Source: DATCYX01 sp963714425 (GTDB lineage: Bacteria; Chloroflexota; Anaerolineae; Anaerolineales; UBA4823). Taken from it: 64,000 bases of DNA. Below the pieces are notes generated by a model, which did not search any database, was not told where the DNA came from, and saw nothing but the letters and a program-made list of their open reading frames with translations. Positions 1 to 10,124 of this stretch are shown in pieces; the first letter of the stretch is position 1, and every line of letters starts with the position of its first letter. The DNA is taken from NCBI GenBank assembly GCA_963714425.1, contig CAVQOI010000010.1:186001-250000 (forward strand), written 5' to 3'. A program made the position numbers and the translations under genes.

Positions 1-1
1 G

Positions 2-1891
2 AAGGTCTCATCCAACCTGGGGTCCCGCCCGGATACGGTGGCGCAAGTTCCTGCTGCTCCCCAGTTCTCATTTGAGGTCACCAGCGGCAAAGCTTGCCCT
101 GATCCAGCGATCAGCCTGGTGATTATTGAGGGAGAAGGGTTCAACCGTTTGCGCCCTGAAGCTGTCGTGGAATGGGCTGAAAGACAAACAATTGGCAGGT
201 ATGAAATTGTCCACTGGGACATGGGATTAGCTGCTGCCAAAACCCTTGGTGGAGCGGAGCGTAAATGGCAATCAGAAAACGTTATGCAGTTGTGCCAGGG
301 TTTGCAGGGTCGATATCTGTGTCTGGCAGCCGATGACCTCCTGCTGCAGAGCAGCACGTATCTGGAAGAGAACTTGCTGGCTTTAGAAGGCGAGCAACTG
401 GCCTTTACGGTGAATAGCTCCTGGAGATCGCAGCGCGCCTATCAGCACCTGAGCCAGGGTCTGCTCCCCGGCAGCAAAACGCAACCACTTCAGAGTATGT
501 TTGTGCGCAAGGATTGTGTTGCTGAGGGATTTGCCATCGACTTATCAGACCGGATGAAATCTGGTGAGAATTCGCAAATCGTTGCAGGGAAATTGATTCG
601 ACAGATCACCAGCCGTGAAGCGAACCAAGAATACGCCCCATTTGAGATGACATTGGACGGATACGAAACACGCCTGGAGGGGGATTATATCCTGGCGCGC
701 CGCAAATCGGAGCTCCCCTGGCAATCTCAGGTTCATTGGCTAAGAGCTCTGGATGCAAGCCTTTCCCTTGATGCAATCCCATCTGATCTTCCCACCGTGC
801 TGATGGTATTTCCATTCTTGGCTGTGGGCGGCGCGGAGCAGCTGGGTCTGAATGTGATTTCGGGTTTGAAAAGCCACGTGCGCTTTATTGTGATTGCTAC
901 CGATGAGTTGGATCCTTCTTTGGGGACACTTGCAGATGACTTTCGCCAGGAGACGCCTTGGGTGTACAATTTCCACGACTTTCTCCATCCAGCACTCCAT
1001 TTTTCATTTCTAAATAATTTAGTAACGAGTTGCCAGCCCGCCTGCCTTTACATTGCAAATGGCTCACCCTGGATCTACGATGTACTACCCGAGTTAAAGC
1101 AGCGTTATCCTGACTTGCGTACGGTTAACCAGGTTTATGATTTAAGTGTCGGATGGATCAACCGGTATGATATGTCTTTGCTCCTTGCGTTAGATGGGCA
1201 TATCGGAGCAAACGACAATATTTGCCAGGCATATATCGAGAAGGGTGCCAGACCCGATCAGGTATATTTGGTTGAACATGGCATTGACCCTGCAGGCCTC
1301 AATCCAGACAAGTACTCGAGAGACGACAAAGACGCGGTGCTGCGGAGGCTGGGCCTGCCAGAGGGCAAAAAGATTGTGACATTCGCCTCTCGGATACATC
1401 CACAAAAACGCCCCATGGACTTTGTGGAGATGGCGCGCCGCTTTTCTGGTGACCAGTCGGTAATTTTCCTGATGATGGGCGATGGACCTCTGGTCGGCAT
1501 CCTTGATCACCAAGTTCAAAAAATGGGGTTAAAGAACTTTTACCGCTGCGGCTTCTACCGCCCAATCTCGGATATCCTGGCAATCTCCGACGTGGTCGTT
1601 TTGCCCTCCGAGTATGAAGGCATGCCAATGATTATTGCTGAAGCACAGTTGATGGGCATACCTGTGGTAGTAACCGACGTTGGCAATAATCGCCGGGTGC
1701 TGGAAATCACCGGTGGTGGAGAGATCATCGATCAAATTGGCAGTGTAGAGGCGTTAGTGCGGGGTGTACGGAAAATGCTGACTTCCCCTCCAGAAGCGAC
1801 CAGCATGCGCCGGGCATACCTTTCGTCATTTGGCATCGATGTTATTGCCCAGAAATATCTGGATGCGCTGCTGGGGAGACCCCATGCCTGA
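2..1891 (+). CDS. Glycosyltransferase with GT4-type C-terminal domain (5' end outside window)
   Basis: This protein probably transfers a sugar from a nucleotide donor during surface polysaccharide synthesis in the cytoplasm. A GGAE motif near residue 260 (counted from the GTG at 38) resembles the acceptor-side glycine loop of GT-B enzymes. The C-terminal part (about 430-600) has SRIHPQKRP and PSEYEGMPMIIAEA, the E-x7-E signature of GT4 enzymes. The first 230 residues match no domain I can name. The frame stays open to the left edge, with no stop before the GTG at 38, so the true start is probably outside the window. It overlaps the next glycosyltransferase by 8 bases, which suggests translational coupling. 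Acceptor and donor are unknown. Confidence 0.85.
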   Translation, partial: KVSSNLGSRPDTVAQVPAAPQFSFEVTSGKACPDPAISLVIIEGEGFNRLRPEAVVEWAERQTIGRYEIVHWDMGLAAAKTLGGAERKWQSENVMQLCQGLQGRYLCLAADDLLLQSSTYLEENLLALEGEQLAFTVNSSWRSQRAYQHLSQGLLPGSKTQPLQSMFVRKDCVAEGFAIDLSDRMKSGENSQIVAGKLIRQITSREANQEYAPFEMTLDGYETRLEGDYILARRKSELPWQSQVHWLRALDASLSLDAIPSDLPTVLMVFPFLAVGGAEQLGLNVISGLKSHVRFIVIATDELDPSLGTLADDFRQETPWVYNFHDFLHPALHFSFLNNLVTSCQPACLYIANGSPWIYDVLPELKQRYPDLRTVNQVYDLSVGWINRYDMSLLLALDGHIGANDNICQAYIEKGARPDQVYLVEHGIDPAGLNPDKYSRDDKDAVLRRLGLPEGKKIVTFASRIHPQKRPMDFVEMARRFSGDQSVIFLMMGDGPLVGILDHQVQKMGLKNFYRCGFYRPISDILAISDVVVLPSEYEGMPMIIAEAQLMGIPVVVTDVGNNRRVLEITGGGEIIDQIGSVEALVRGVRKMLTSPPEATSMRRAYLSSFGIDVIAQKYLDALLGRPHA

Positions 1892-2948
1892 AGTATCGGT
1901 GATCATCCCTTCCTTCAACCATGCTGCTTACATTCGTGAGGCAGTGCTCAGCGTCCTAAACCAAACCTTTCAAGATTTGGAATTGTTCGTCATTGACGAT
2001 GGCTCCAGCGACAACAGCCTGGAGGTTCTTGCAGGCATATCAGACCCCCGCATGGTCGTGATCAGCCAGGAGAACCAGGGGGCACATGCAGCGATCAACC
2101 GCGGTCTGAGGGAAACGCGTGGTGATTACCTGGCGATACTCAACTCGGACGATGCCTATTACCCGAGACGGTTAGAACAAATCTTGAACGCGCTCAAAGC
2201 CCAATCTGACGCTGGCATGGCTGGGTCGCACATTGAGATTATTGACAGCCATGGGATCTCATTAGGTGTGAAACACGGGTATTTGGATTGCCCCCCGTGG
2301 CTCCTGGAGCACCCAGAACGCAGCTTCCGGGCGGGCACAGATCTGCACGCTGCCTTGCTCACCGAAAACTTCTGGTCAACTTCATCCAATTTCATGTTTC
2401 CCCGCCGACTGTACCAGGAAGTGGGAGATTTCTTACCCTTGCGCTATACACACGATTGGGATTTCGCCCTGCGCCTCGCCCATCTTGCGCCGTCGATATT
2501 ATTGCCCGAGCCATTAATCCGCTATCGCGTGCACCCCAGCAATACCATCCGGGAAAACCAGGTGGCGATGATTTTTGAGATCTGCTGGATACTGGCAGTA
2601 CATCTGCCGCGTAGTACCATATTTGAAGATGCGACTAGCCCCCAAGAACTGGCGAGCCGCGTCGACCAATTGCTTCACTCCATGTATGTCTTCAATATGG
2701 AACGTCTCTTGAGTACCATGCTGCTCCAACGCCTGGACCAGAATTCAGACCTGGCGTTAGCGCTTCTCGAAGGTAGCAATCCGCTGCGCCTTAAATACTT
2801 GGATTTCATCAGAGAGCAGCTTCAAGCGGATAATCAAGATTTTTCCCAAAGGACATCCGCTTCATGGAACACACAAGTTGAGCCTTCGGATAATGTGGCT
2901 GCTTGGTTAAGAAGGGTTGCAGCTCGCCTTAGATCGATTATCAAGTAA
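1884..2948 (+). CDS. Family 2 glycosyltransferase
   Basis: This is a GT-A fold glycosyltransferase of family GT2, acting on polysaccharide at the cytoplasmic face. The N-terminus MPEVSVIIPSFNHAAYI, then DDGSSDNS and the metal-binding LNSDDA (about residues 85-90), are standard GT2 elements. No membrane segment is obvious. The ATG at 1884 is chosen because the GT2 fold begins there and a GGGGAG stretch sits just upstream. The same frame is open further 5' (18 more codons), but that part only repeats the tail of the previous gene in another frame. The next gene starts 7 bases after the stop, so the three glycosyltransferases are probably one transcript. Confidence 0.9.
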   Translation: MPEVSVIIPSFNHAAYIREAVLSVLNQTFQDLELFVIDDGSSDNSLEVLAGISDPRMVVISQENQGAHAAINRGLRETRGDYLAILNSDDAYYPRRLEQILNALKAQSDAGMAGSHIEIIDSHGISLGVKHGYLDCPPWLLEHPERSFRAGTDLHAALLTENFWSTSSNFMFPRRLYQEVGDFLPLRYTHDWDFALRLAHLAPSILLPEPLIRYRVHPSNTIRENQVAMIFEICWILAVHLPRSTIFEDATSPQELASRVDQLLHSMYVFNMERLLSTMLLQRLDQNSDLALALLEGSNPLRLKYLDFIREQLQADNQDFSQRTSASWNTQVEPSDNVAAWLRRVAARLRSIIK

Positions 2949-2955
2949 AGACAAT

Positions 2956-4047
2956 ATGCCTGCGCTTAGCATTATTATGCCGTGCTATAACAGAGCGCAC
3001 GATTTGCGCAATGCACTCGAGGCTTACGATCGCCAGCGAGGCGATGAGCGGTTCGAGCTGATTGCAGTGGACGATGGCTCCTCGGATGGAACGCATCAAG
3101 TATTGACCTCATACCAGCCTGCTCGCTACAGCTTGCGCGTCGAGCGTATGCAGCAAAACAGCGGTCCGGCTGCTGCGCGTAACCATGGTATCCATATTGC
3201 ACAGGCCCCGGTCTTGCTTTTCGTCGGCGACGATATTTATCCGCACGCGGATCTGGTACGGGGTCACCTGGCCGCGCACCGGCGCTATCGCGATCCTGGT
3301 GTGGCTGTGTTGGGAAAGATCGTCTGGCCCCTCGACATGCCTGTGAACTCTTTGATGGCGCATATCGACGGCGTTGGCGCCCAGCAATTTAGCTACCATT
3401 ACTTGCAAGACGGGCAAGAGTACGATTTCCGGCATTTTTACACGTCCAATGTATCTGTCAACAGAGAGATGCTGTTAGCAGAGGATCACTGGTTTGACAC
3501 GGATTTTAAGTATGCTGCCTATGAAGACGCCGAGCTCGCCTACCGGCTATCGAAACGCGGCATGCGGATCGTCTACGCCTCGCCACTCGTGGCATATCAC
3601 TATCACTATCACACGATCTGGACCTTTGCAGAACGGCAGCGTAGAGCGGGGATGATGCTGACGCTGGTGACGGCGAAACATCCCCAGCTGCGCTATTTCT
3701 TTCGGGCTCAGTATCTTCGTGTGATCCGGCTGTTGAAGTCTCCACGATCGTTTCGTTCCCCATTTCTTGAGGATAAGCTGAGTTGGCTGGACCAATACGC
3801 CTGCCGCCTGGCAAGTTTTTATGAATGGAGCCATAATCCACTTTTGGATAGGCTATATCTGGATTTGCTGAATTATTTTTACTATAGCGGGGTGATTCAG
3901 ACGATGCTTTCAAAGTCTAGACTGCTCCAGCGGGTGCGGAGTGCGCATGCCCGGAGATATCTGATCCCTGCAGTAGCTGGCTTTACAGAGAAGGCCAAAG
4001 AACTGGATATCCCAATTCCCGATAGCCAAATCTTAAGCACGCTTTAA
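2956..4047 (+). CDS. Family 2 glycosyltransferase
   Basis: This is a second GT2 enzyme, starting MPALSIIMPCYNRAHDL and followed by AVDDGSSDG and FVGDDIYP, the nucleotide-sugar and metal-binding motifs. The C-terminal half contains YEDAELAYRLSKRGMR, matching the catalytic ED region of chondroitin-polymerase-like GT2 proteins. The ATG at 2956 lies 7 bases after the upstream stop. An in-frame TTG at 2917 would add 13 unconserved residues inside the upstream gene. The sugar specificity cannot be read from the sequence. Transcription may end before the riboswitch region that follows. Confidence 0.9.
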   Translation: MPALSIIMPCYNRAHDLRNALEAYDRQRGDERFELIAVDDGSSDGTHQVLTSYQPARYSLRVERMQQNSGPAAARNHGIHIAQAPVLLFVGDDIYPHADLVRGHLAAHRRYRDPGVAVLGKIVWPLDMPVNSLMAHIDGVGAQQFSYHYLQDGQEYDFRHFYTSNVSVNREMLLAEDHWFDTDFKYAAYEDAELAYRLSKRGMRIVYASPLVAYHYHYHTIWTFAERQRRAGMMLTLVTAKHPQLRYFFRAQYLRVIRLLKSPRSFRSPFLEDKLSWLDQYACRLASFYEWSHNPLLDRLYLDLLNYFYYSGVIQTMLSKSRLLQRVRSAHARRYLIPAVAGFTEKAKELDIPIPDSQILSTL

Positions 4048-4175
4048 CCACCAAAGGCGAATTCTCAATACAATTGTAGGTAGTGATAGTGCCTTTCGTA
4101 CTATGTCTGCTTACGATATCGTTAATTCATATTATTCCTGGTGAAGGTAAAATGATGTATAAGAATTAATATTAA

Positions 4176-4277
4176 CGAGTAGCAGCGAGAAAGGCAAACC
4201 TGGCGAAAGTCAGGGACGCAAAGCTATGGGTCTAAAGTCACTGCGCGTGACCACGATAGCCAGGCTCCCGAACGGAC
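4176..4277 (+). promoter_or_regulatory. Cyclic di-GMP-I (GEMM-I) riboswitch aptamer
   Basis: The sequence reads AAAGGCAAACC, a stem capped by a GAAA tetraloop, GGGACGCAAAGC, GGGTCTAAAG, a hairpin with arms GTCAC/GTGAC, and then GATAGCCAGGCTCCCGA. These blocks occur in the order and spacing of the Vibrio cholerae Vc2 c-di-GMP-I aptamer. It lies upstream of a secreted beta-helix gene and is followed 24 bases later by an intrinsic terminator. The aptamer's 3' strand (4261-4270) can pair, with a 2-base bulge, to the 5' arm of that terminator. Ligand binding would then favour termination, an OFF switch. The switch direction is inference; the aptamer call is strong. Confidence 0.9.
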
Positions 4278-4301
4278 TTGAATTAACGAATTCATCCTCG
4301 A

Positions 4302-4332
4302 CGGGCCTGACATTTCAGGCCCGAATTTTTTT
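4302..4332 (+). terminator. Intrinsic terminator, expression platform of the c-di-GMP riboswitch
   Basis: A perfect 9-bp stem (4302-4310 with 4315-4323) closes the 4-base loop CATT and is followed by a run of T from 4326. It stands between the aptamer and the start of the beta-helix gene, where a riboswitch-controlled terminator is expected. Confidence 0.9.
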
Positions 4333-4404
4333 CTGTAGGTGAAGAGTGTTGTGAGTAAGCTAGCTCAGCCGATAACATATACTCTCTTGATCAATGAATT
4401 CATA

Positions 4405-6837
4405 ATGAGAATTCGTCGTTTTCTCTGTATCGGCATAGCATTATCAGTCGGCTTGGTAAACGCACAAGCGGGGCTGGCTACTCCTTTGAGCGGCGTGGAA
4501 AAATCGGTATTGGCGAGTGTGACCATTATCCGGGTTCCGAGCCAAGTAGCAAACATTCAAGATGCGATCAACCAGGTTCCCGACGGGGGGATTATTGAAA
4601 TAGCGAATGGGACATATAATTCCCCATCTGGCGGTTGGCGTATGAATGACCTCCAAAAAGGCTTTACCATTCGCGCAGCGGCAGCTGCAACGGTGACTTT
4701 GAGTGGAGGCGGGACACGGGATATTTTGCGATTCCAGAACTCCGATCTGAGCAGAGGGCGTCCTGTGACGTTTCAAGGGTTGGTATTTGCCAATGGGCGT
4801 TCTCAAACTGAAGGGATTGCTGCTGGTGCAACTTTATATAAAGCACAGGCTACATTCATCGATTGCGTATTTCGGAATAACACATCCAATGTCTCCACGA
4901 CTGTCGGGGGAGGTATTTATGTAGCTGACTCGTCGGAGGTGTTCTTTTACCGAACGGTTTGGGTGGATAATATCTCGCGCGTCGGTGGAGCTGGACTGGG
5001 AATCCGTAGCGATGCGCGTGTATATGTACACGAATCCCGCTTCGATCACAACATTACCAATCCCGCCAACCACACCCCCTATTCCACGGGAGGGGGAATT
5101 AATATTGGGAATTCATTATTACGGGTTACAAATACCCGCTTTGAGAACAATGAGGCTGGTGCATATGGCGGGGCGCTCTATGCAATTGGTAATTGGAGCA
5201 ATCCTGTAACAACGCCTCGGGCAGATATTATCGTTTCGAATTCCACTTTTATCAATAACAAAGCCAAGCGAGATCCTTCGGTTAATCAAAGCTTCCCGAC
5301 AGAAGGTGGAGCTATTAACGTCGAGGACCAATCGAAACTCCGTATCTACAATTCGCGATTTATCACCAACAGCGCCAACATTGGAGGAGGCGTAAATATC
5401 TTTAGGGCAGTGGTGGAGATATATCGAAGCACTTTCCTGGGTAACCAGGCAAATGGATCCGTGTTTAATTCCAGTTTTGGAGGGAGCATTTCTGTCAATT
5501 CAGCTGATGGAGTTTCTGATGGCACCAATAACCGCCCTGCTGGACAGCTGGTTGTCCAAGACACCTTTATTCAGGGGCGCTATGGGGGAGTAACCACAGT
5601 CGCTCAGACGGGAGGGGGGATCTTTGCAGGCGGCGATGGGACCAGAATTGACGGAGATCCAGGAATACCCGACCGGGGTACGGTGCAGGAGAATCGTGCA
5701 ATTGTAGTCCTCAGGAGGGTGACAGTCCTGGACTGTGATGTAGCTGCGGTCTCTCCCTACTCAGGCGTGGGTGGTGGGCTTCAATTCGCCATCGTGGATT
5801 TAACGTTGGAAGATTCCTTGATCGCTAATTCAGACGCTCTTGGGGATACTGCGTCTGGGGGTGGAATCGCTATTATCTACAACTCAATTGCAAACATTCA
5901 ATCGTCTATGATTGCCAGGAACACTTCAGGCAGGTATGGTGGTGGCTTATTTATTCAGGGTTCGACTGTCGATGTCAACAATTCAAACCTTATTGAGAAC
6001 GAGGTGACACCAGGTGTCTCAGAACCCGAGCACGAATCGTATGGCGCAGCCGTATTTGCCACCCCAGACACTGGTCGCAATCTGGCGGTCGGAGGGAATT
6101 TCTCCAACAACCTGTTCAGCAAAAATGTGGGCATGGCGATTTTTGATGATGATCGAACGAACGGTCCTATCAATGATGTGCGCTACAATGGCAATCAGTT
6201 CTACTCGACCACGTTTGGCGCGAATATCTACAAGAACAGCATAACTCCTTCCTATTCCGCATCGGGATTGAATAATTTAATTGTGACCCGTGCGAATGGT
6301 ACTACGACGGATAAATCATCCATTAACAATTCAGCTTTAGGCAGTGCTCCAGTAGTTGGTTTTGTACTGGCTACCCCGGATGGTTCACTTTCCCTAAATG
6401 CCGCCGGTGATGATTTGCCTCCCACCGAGTCATACGTCAGTTATGCATGGAGTGGCTCATCCGCAACGCTTAACTCCACAAGCTTAAATGAGAGAGCAGG
6501 AGCTATCCCCACCACAATATCGGGGATCTACAATCTTGTGGTGGATGGATATTTGTTTAACACATCGGTTGCAGAATTTACCGAACCAGCTGCAAGCTTT
6601 AAATACGACTCGAGCACCACAACCCTGCAGTGGGCGCTACGGGGGGGCAATTTTCTCGATATTGCCATCGATCAAGGAGTTGCCATCCCTCCCGAAGCGA
6701 ATGGGGCGGTTTACGTTCCAGTTGCCCCTTCGGACGGGAAGACGTATTACTTGTTCCTTGTGACCGAGGAAGGTGGCCTGGTCATCCCTGCCGATACGGC
6801 TGAAAAGCGGGTCAGTGTACCCGCAATCTTCCGCTAA
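4405..6837 (+). CDS. Secreted right-handed parallel beta-helix protein
   Basis: This is a predicted exported protein of about 810 residues. The N-terminus MRIRRFLCIGIALSVGLVNA is a typical signal peptide. From about residue 45 to 620 the chain repeats short strands with N-rich turns and GGG steps (for example GGGIYVADSS, GGGINIGNS, GGALYAIG), the pattern of right-handed beta-helix proteins such as polymorphic adhesins or polysaccharide-acting enzymes. The last 190 residues are a separate non-repeat region. I see no catalytic signature, so adhesin or surface scaffold is as likely as lyase. Start choice is uncertain: GTG at 4351 has a better ribosome site (AGGTGA) but lengthens the signal peptide. 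It is the gene directly under the c-di-GMP riboswitch. Confidence 0.82.
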   Translation: MRIRRFLCIGIALSVGLVNAQAGLATPLSGVEKSVLASVTIIRVPSQVANIQDAINQVPDGGIIEIANGTYNSPSGGWRMNDLQKGFTIRAAAAATVTLSGGGTRDILRFQNSDLSRGRPVTFQGLVFANGRSQTEGIAAGATLYKAQATFIDCVFRNNTSNVSTTVGGGIYVADSSEVFFYRTVWVDNISRVGGAGLGIRSDARVYVHESRFDHNITNPANHTPYSTGGGINIGNSLLRVTNTRFENNEAGAYGGALYAIGNWSNPVTTPRADIIVSNSTFINNKAKRDPSVNQSFPTEGGAINVEDQSKLRIYNSRFITNSANIGGGVNIFRAVVEIYRSTFLGNQANGSVFNSSFGGSISVNSADGVSDGTNNRPAGQLVVQDTFIQGRYGGVTTVAQTGGGIFAGGDGTRIDGDPGIPDRGTVQENRAIVVLRRVTVLDCDVAAVSPYSGVGGGLQFAIVDLTLEDSLIANSDALGDTASGGGIAIIYNSIANIQSSMIARNTSGRYGGGLFIQGSTVDVNNSNLIENEVTPGVSEPEHESYGAAVFATPDTGRNLAVGGNFSNNLFSKNVGMAIFDDDRTNGPINDVRYNGNQFYSTTFGANIYKNSITPSYSASGLNNLIVTRANGTTTDKSSINNSALGSAPVVGFVLATPDGSLSLNAAGDDLPPTESYVSYAWSGSSATLNSTSLNERAGAIPTTISGIYNLVVDGYLFNTSVAEFTEPAASFKYDSSTTTLQWALRGGNFLDIAIDQGVAIPPEANGAVYVPVAPSDGKTYYLFLVTEEGGLVIPADTAEKRVSVPAIFR

Positions 6838-7029
6838 CAGGTCTTGCTCCAAACAAGATTCATTAATACAACTCTTTTAAATAGCCAAGCGGGCTAGTAG
6901 CAGCAAGAATCCCCACTCTGATGCGTGTTAGAATCCCGATGGGACAATCGCTTAACGTCGCTCTTTAGCTTGCGCTGTGTTTAAGCAATTTCTTCATGGG
7001 TAATCGAACGACAGCGCATATTTGTCAAG

Positions 7030-9957
7030 ATGCTCAAATTTCCCCGGACATGTAAAAAAATCATAGCAACGGATAAGGGTAAGGACCTTCTTAGCGTTGC
7101 ATTTATTTGCATTGTAGCGTTCATCTTATTGGGTCGAGTGGTATTTCAGGGAAAAGTGCTATTACCGCTCGATATGCTCTATACAGCTGAACCCTGGAAA
7201 AGCGAGTCAACACTTTCTCCAAATGGTCCACTGTGGAACTATGAAATAACAGATGCAATCTGGCAATTTTTGCCGATGGGCAGTTATGCTCAAAAAAACA
7301 GGCACGAAGGCAGAACACCCTATTGGGACGCGAGCGTCCTCGCTGGGATGCCTGCCTTTGCACGCGGCGAGATGTTCTCAAACCCTGTGTTTAGCCTTAC
7401 GAGCACTTTCCTAACGGTTGAACGTGCGATCAGTTGGACCGCAGTTCTACATGTCCTAATTGCCGGCATTTCTATGTTTCTATTCTTGCGAGAACTTGGG
7501 GCGAGGCAACCTGGCGCGCTCGTTGGCGGTTTGACTTTTATGCTGAATAGCTACCTAATAGGCTGGCTATCTCTACCCGCAATATCGGGATCGATGGTAT
7601 GGCTGCCATTGATCTTTTGGAGCTATGAAAGATCCTATAGACGGTCCGATTGGCGATGGGCTTTGCCTGGTGCCCTTGCTTTCGCGGCTCAGATTCAATC
7701 AGGCAGCATCTTATGGCCTTTTTATGGGGCAATAACTTTTGGATTATATCTTGCTTATCGGAGTGTCGTAGATTGGTGGTCTATTAGGCAAGCCAAACCA
7801 GCCCTCATGCACGTGCTCTATGGTGGTCTTATCCTGGTCGTAGGAGCAGGTCTGGCCGTCACTCAACTTACCTTAACAGTTCAGTTATATCTTCATAGCC
7901 TGCGCAATGAAGCTCTGGGATTGAATAGCTTTCTGAACATATTCACGCATTTGCCCCGCCTGCTTGTGCCTGGCATACTGGGTACTCCGCTTATGGGGGA
8001 TCACTACATAGGCATTTTCAATTTTGTGGAAACAAATTTGTACATTGGAATTCTTCCGTTATTCTTTTGTCTGGCTGGTCTGGTTTCTAAGCACAGAAAG
8101 CTGATCCTGGGTTTTGGAATTCTAGGGACATCATGTCTATTGGCTGTGTATCAAATTGCTCCTTTCCCCCAAATCATTAGTTTCGTATACCCTGTTTTTT
8201 ATAATACTTTTCCAGGACGGATATTTTACGTTGTTACTTTCGCTTTAGCCATCATGGCGGGATTGGGGGCTGATGGATTGTTTGAACTAAGACCCAAGCT
8301 GTTCCTCATTCGATTGAGCCTGGCGTCAGCAATTATTGCGAGCATCTTGCTGGCATCGTGGATTTTTTTGAGTTTCATACTTCCTCTAGAAGGGTTTCGG
8401 GCGGTGTTCGATCCGAAGATGTTGATTAAATGGGGGAAGATTGAGCCTGGCAGTCTGCTCTTTGGTTTCGGCTGGCTAGCAGGGACAAGCATTTTGCTTT
8501 GGCTGTGGCAGTATCAAAAGATTCACCGTTGGAAGTTGGTCTCTGCAACTTTGTTGATAATCTGCTTCGACCTTGGGATTGCCAACTTCAATCTCAACCC
8601 AGCATTCGATCCAGAGATTTCATTCCCACTTACTCCTAGTTTGAAGTATTTACAGGATATTCAAACAGAGCAGGATCAGCCAAATCGAATTCTCAATGTA
8701 AACTCGGGGGAAATTTTGCCAGGTATGACCCCCCAGTTGTATGGTCTCTCGACTGCTTCCGGATACTCTTCCTGGCTATTAGCCGAGTACTCGCTGTATG
8801 CAGATCTAACAGGTAGCCGTGCCCTTGGATCAATAAACCAAATCTATTATGAGGATTGTTGTACCTCATTGCAGAATGCTCTTAATGTCAAATATGTTTA
8901 TACTTCGCCGGAAGTTATCTTAACGAGCTACGATGGCCTAGACTTGAGGCGCGAGTATACCAATGCGGAATTGAGCACGAATTCCCCTGACATAATCCAT
9001 TATGACATTTGGGAGTACGAAGGCGAGAACAAGCTGGTTCTATTTGAACACTCGCCGGCAAGCATTAAATTCAAATTGCACTCAAACCATCTAACAATGT
9101 TTGTGTCCGAAATAGCCTTGAACCCAGAGAGCTGGCCGTACACCGATGGTGTAGAGTTTGTTGTATCAGCTTTGATAGAGGGGGAGCGTGAAGATGTTCT
9201 GTTTTCTCGATATGTGAACCCAAAAGATCGGCCAGACGATCGCAAATTAATCCCCGTTGAGATCGACTTGAGCCGGTACCGTGGAAGAGAATTCACGTTG
9301 ACTTTGTCTACAAATGCCGGTCCCAGGGGCGATGCGTCCTTTGATTGGGCGGGCTGGGTAGCGCCAATTATTTTGGATTATCAGCCGAGAACATTGCAGC
9401 TGATTTATGACGGGCCGAACAAGGTCTATGAGAACAATGTTGCCTTGCCCAGGGCATGGATCGTTCATCGAATAACACGCGTACCGAAAGGCGACAAAAA
9501 CGCTCTTGCCCGCCTGCTAGGTGCAAAGGATTTCGACCCCGCTGCAGAGGGGATTGTTGAGTTGGCTGTGACTGCTGATTTTGAAGAAGAGCTTGGAGAG
9601 CCCCATCCAGACGATCAGGTCAAGATACTATCCTACATGGATGATCAGGTAAAGATCGAAGCGAACACTGCCACGCCTGGATTGCTTGTTCTGGCGGATA
9701 ATATGTACCCAGGTTGGCAAGTTTATGTGGACGGCATCCAACAACCAGTTGTTACTACCAATCTGATTATGCGTGGGGTCTTTCTCCAGCCAGGGACCCA
9801 CCAGATCGATTTTGTGTTTCGACCATCAGGTTATAAAGTGACGACAACGATCGCCAGGGTGATTGTTGCTCTCATAATCATAGGATTCGTTCTTGGGGGT
9901 TTCAGGAAGTCTCCCATCAGAAAGGGCTCTGGTCCAGAATTGGAGTTACTCGATTGA
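7030..9957 (+). CDS. YfhO-family large integral membrane protein
   Basis: This 975-residue membrane protein has about a dozen hydrophobic segments in its first 520 residues, a soluble region of roughly 400 residues, and a last membrane span near residues 935-955. The opening LLPLDMLYTAEPWKSE and the closing NMYPGWQVYVDG plus GTHQIDFVF blocks are characteristic of the YfhO family. Bacillus YfhO is linked to glycosylation of lipoteichoic acid with GT-C-like membrane enzymes, so a role in decorating surface glycans outside the membrane is plausible here. The exact reaction is not known. The gene stands alone, with 192 bases upstream in which I see no clear element. Confidence 0.8.
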   Translation: MLKFPRTCKKIIATDKGKDLLSVAFICIVAFILLGRVVFQGKVLLPLDMLYTAEPWKSESTLSPNGPLWNYEITDAIWQFLPMGSYAQKNRHEGRTPYWDASVLAGMPAFARGEMFSNPVFSLTSTFLTVERAISWTAVLHVLIAGISMFLFLRELGARQPGALVGGLTFMLNSYLIGWLSLPAISGSMVWLPLIFWSYERSYRRSDWRWALPGALAFAAQIQSGSILWPFYGAITFGLYLAYRSVVDWWSIRQAKPALMHVLYGGLILVVGAGLAVTQLTLTVQLYLHSLRNEALGLNSFLNIFTHLPRLLVPGILGTPLMGDHYIGIFNFVETNLYIGILPLFFCLAGLVSKHRKLILGFGILGTSCLLAVYQIAPFPQIISFVYPVFYNTFPGRIFYVVTFALAIMAGLGADGLFELRPKLFLIRLSLASAIIASILLASWIFLSFILPLEGFRAVFDPKMLIKWGKIEPGSLLFGFGWLAGTSILLWLWQYQKIHRWKLVSATLLIICFDLGIANFNLNPAFDPEISFPLTPSLKYLQDIQTEQDQPNRILNVNSGEILPGMTPQLYGLSTASGYSSWLLAEYSLYADLTGSRALGSINQIYYEDCCTSLQNALNVKYVYTSPEVILTSYDGLDLRREYTNAELSTNSPDIIHYDIWEYEGENKLVLFEHSPASIKFKLHSNHLTMFVSEIALNPESWPYTDGVEFVVSALIEGEREDVLFSRYVNPKDRPDDRKLIPVEIDLSRYRGREFTLTLSTNAGPRGDASFDWAGWVAPIILDYQPRTLQLIYDGPNKVYENNVALPRAWIVHRITRVPKGDKNALARLLGAKDFDPAAEGIVELAVTADFEEELGEPHPDDQVKILSYMDDQVKIEANTATPGLLVLADNMYPGWQVYVDGIQQPVVTTNLIMRGVFLQPGTHQIDFVFRPSGYKVTTTIARVIVALIIIGFVLGGFRKSPIRKGSGPELELLD

Positions 9958-10088
9958 AATCGACAAAGATACCAAAAGCATCGGATGCTCGAGATTATGA
10001 GTAGCTGGTGCCGGCTGAAATTGCCTATGTCGTCGAGCACTATATCCGGTGATATACTCGTCGTGGGATACCGCCGGAATGGCGGATA

Positions 10089-10113
10089 GGTGATCAATTT
10101 CTTGATAGTCACC
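10089..10113 (+). promoter_or_regulatory. Hairpin just upstream of the membrane protein start
   Basis: Arms GGTGA and TCACC enclose a second pairing TCAA/TTGA around a 4-base loop, with 3 unpaired bases on the 3' side. It ends 11 bases before the ATG at 10125, where a ribosome site would be expected, and no good Shine-Dalgarno is visible there. It could affect translation; this is a guess from position. Confidence 0.3.
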
Positions 10114-10124
10114 CCTGGTCATCC

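Noticed and set aside
6838..7029. Possible tRNA or riboswitch before the YfhO-like gene
   Set aside because: The repeated GAATCCC words do not form a cloverleaf, and no T-loop or aptamer motif is present.
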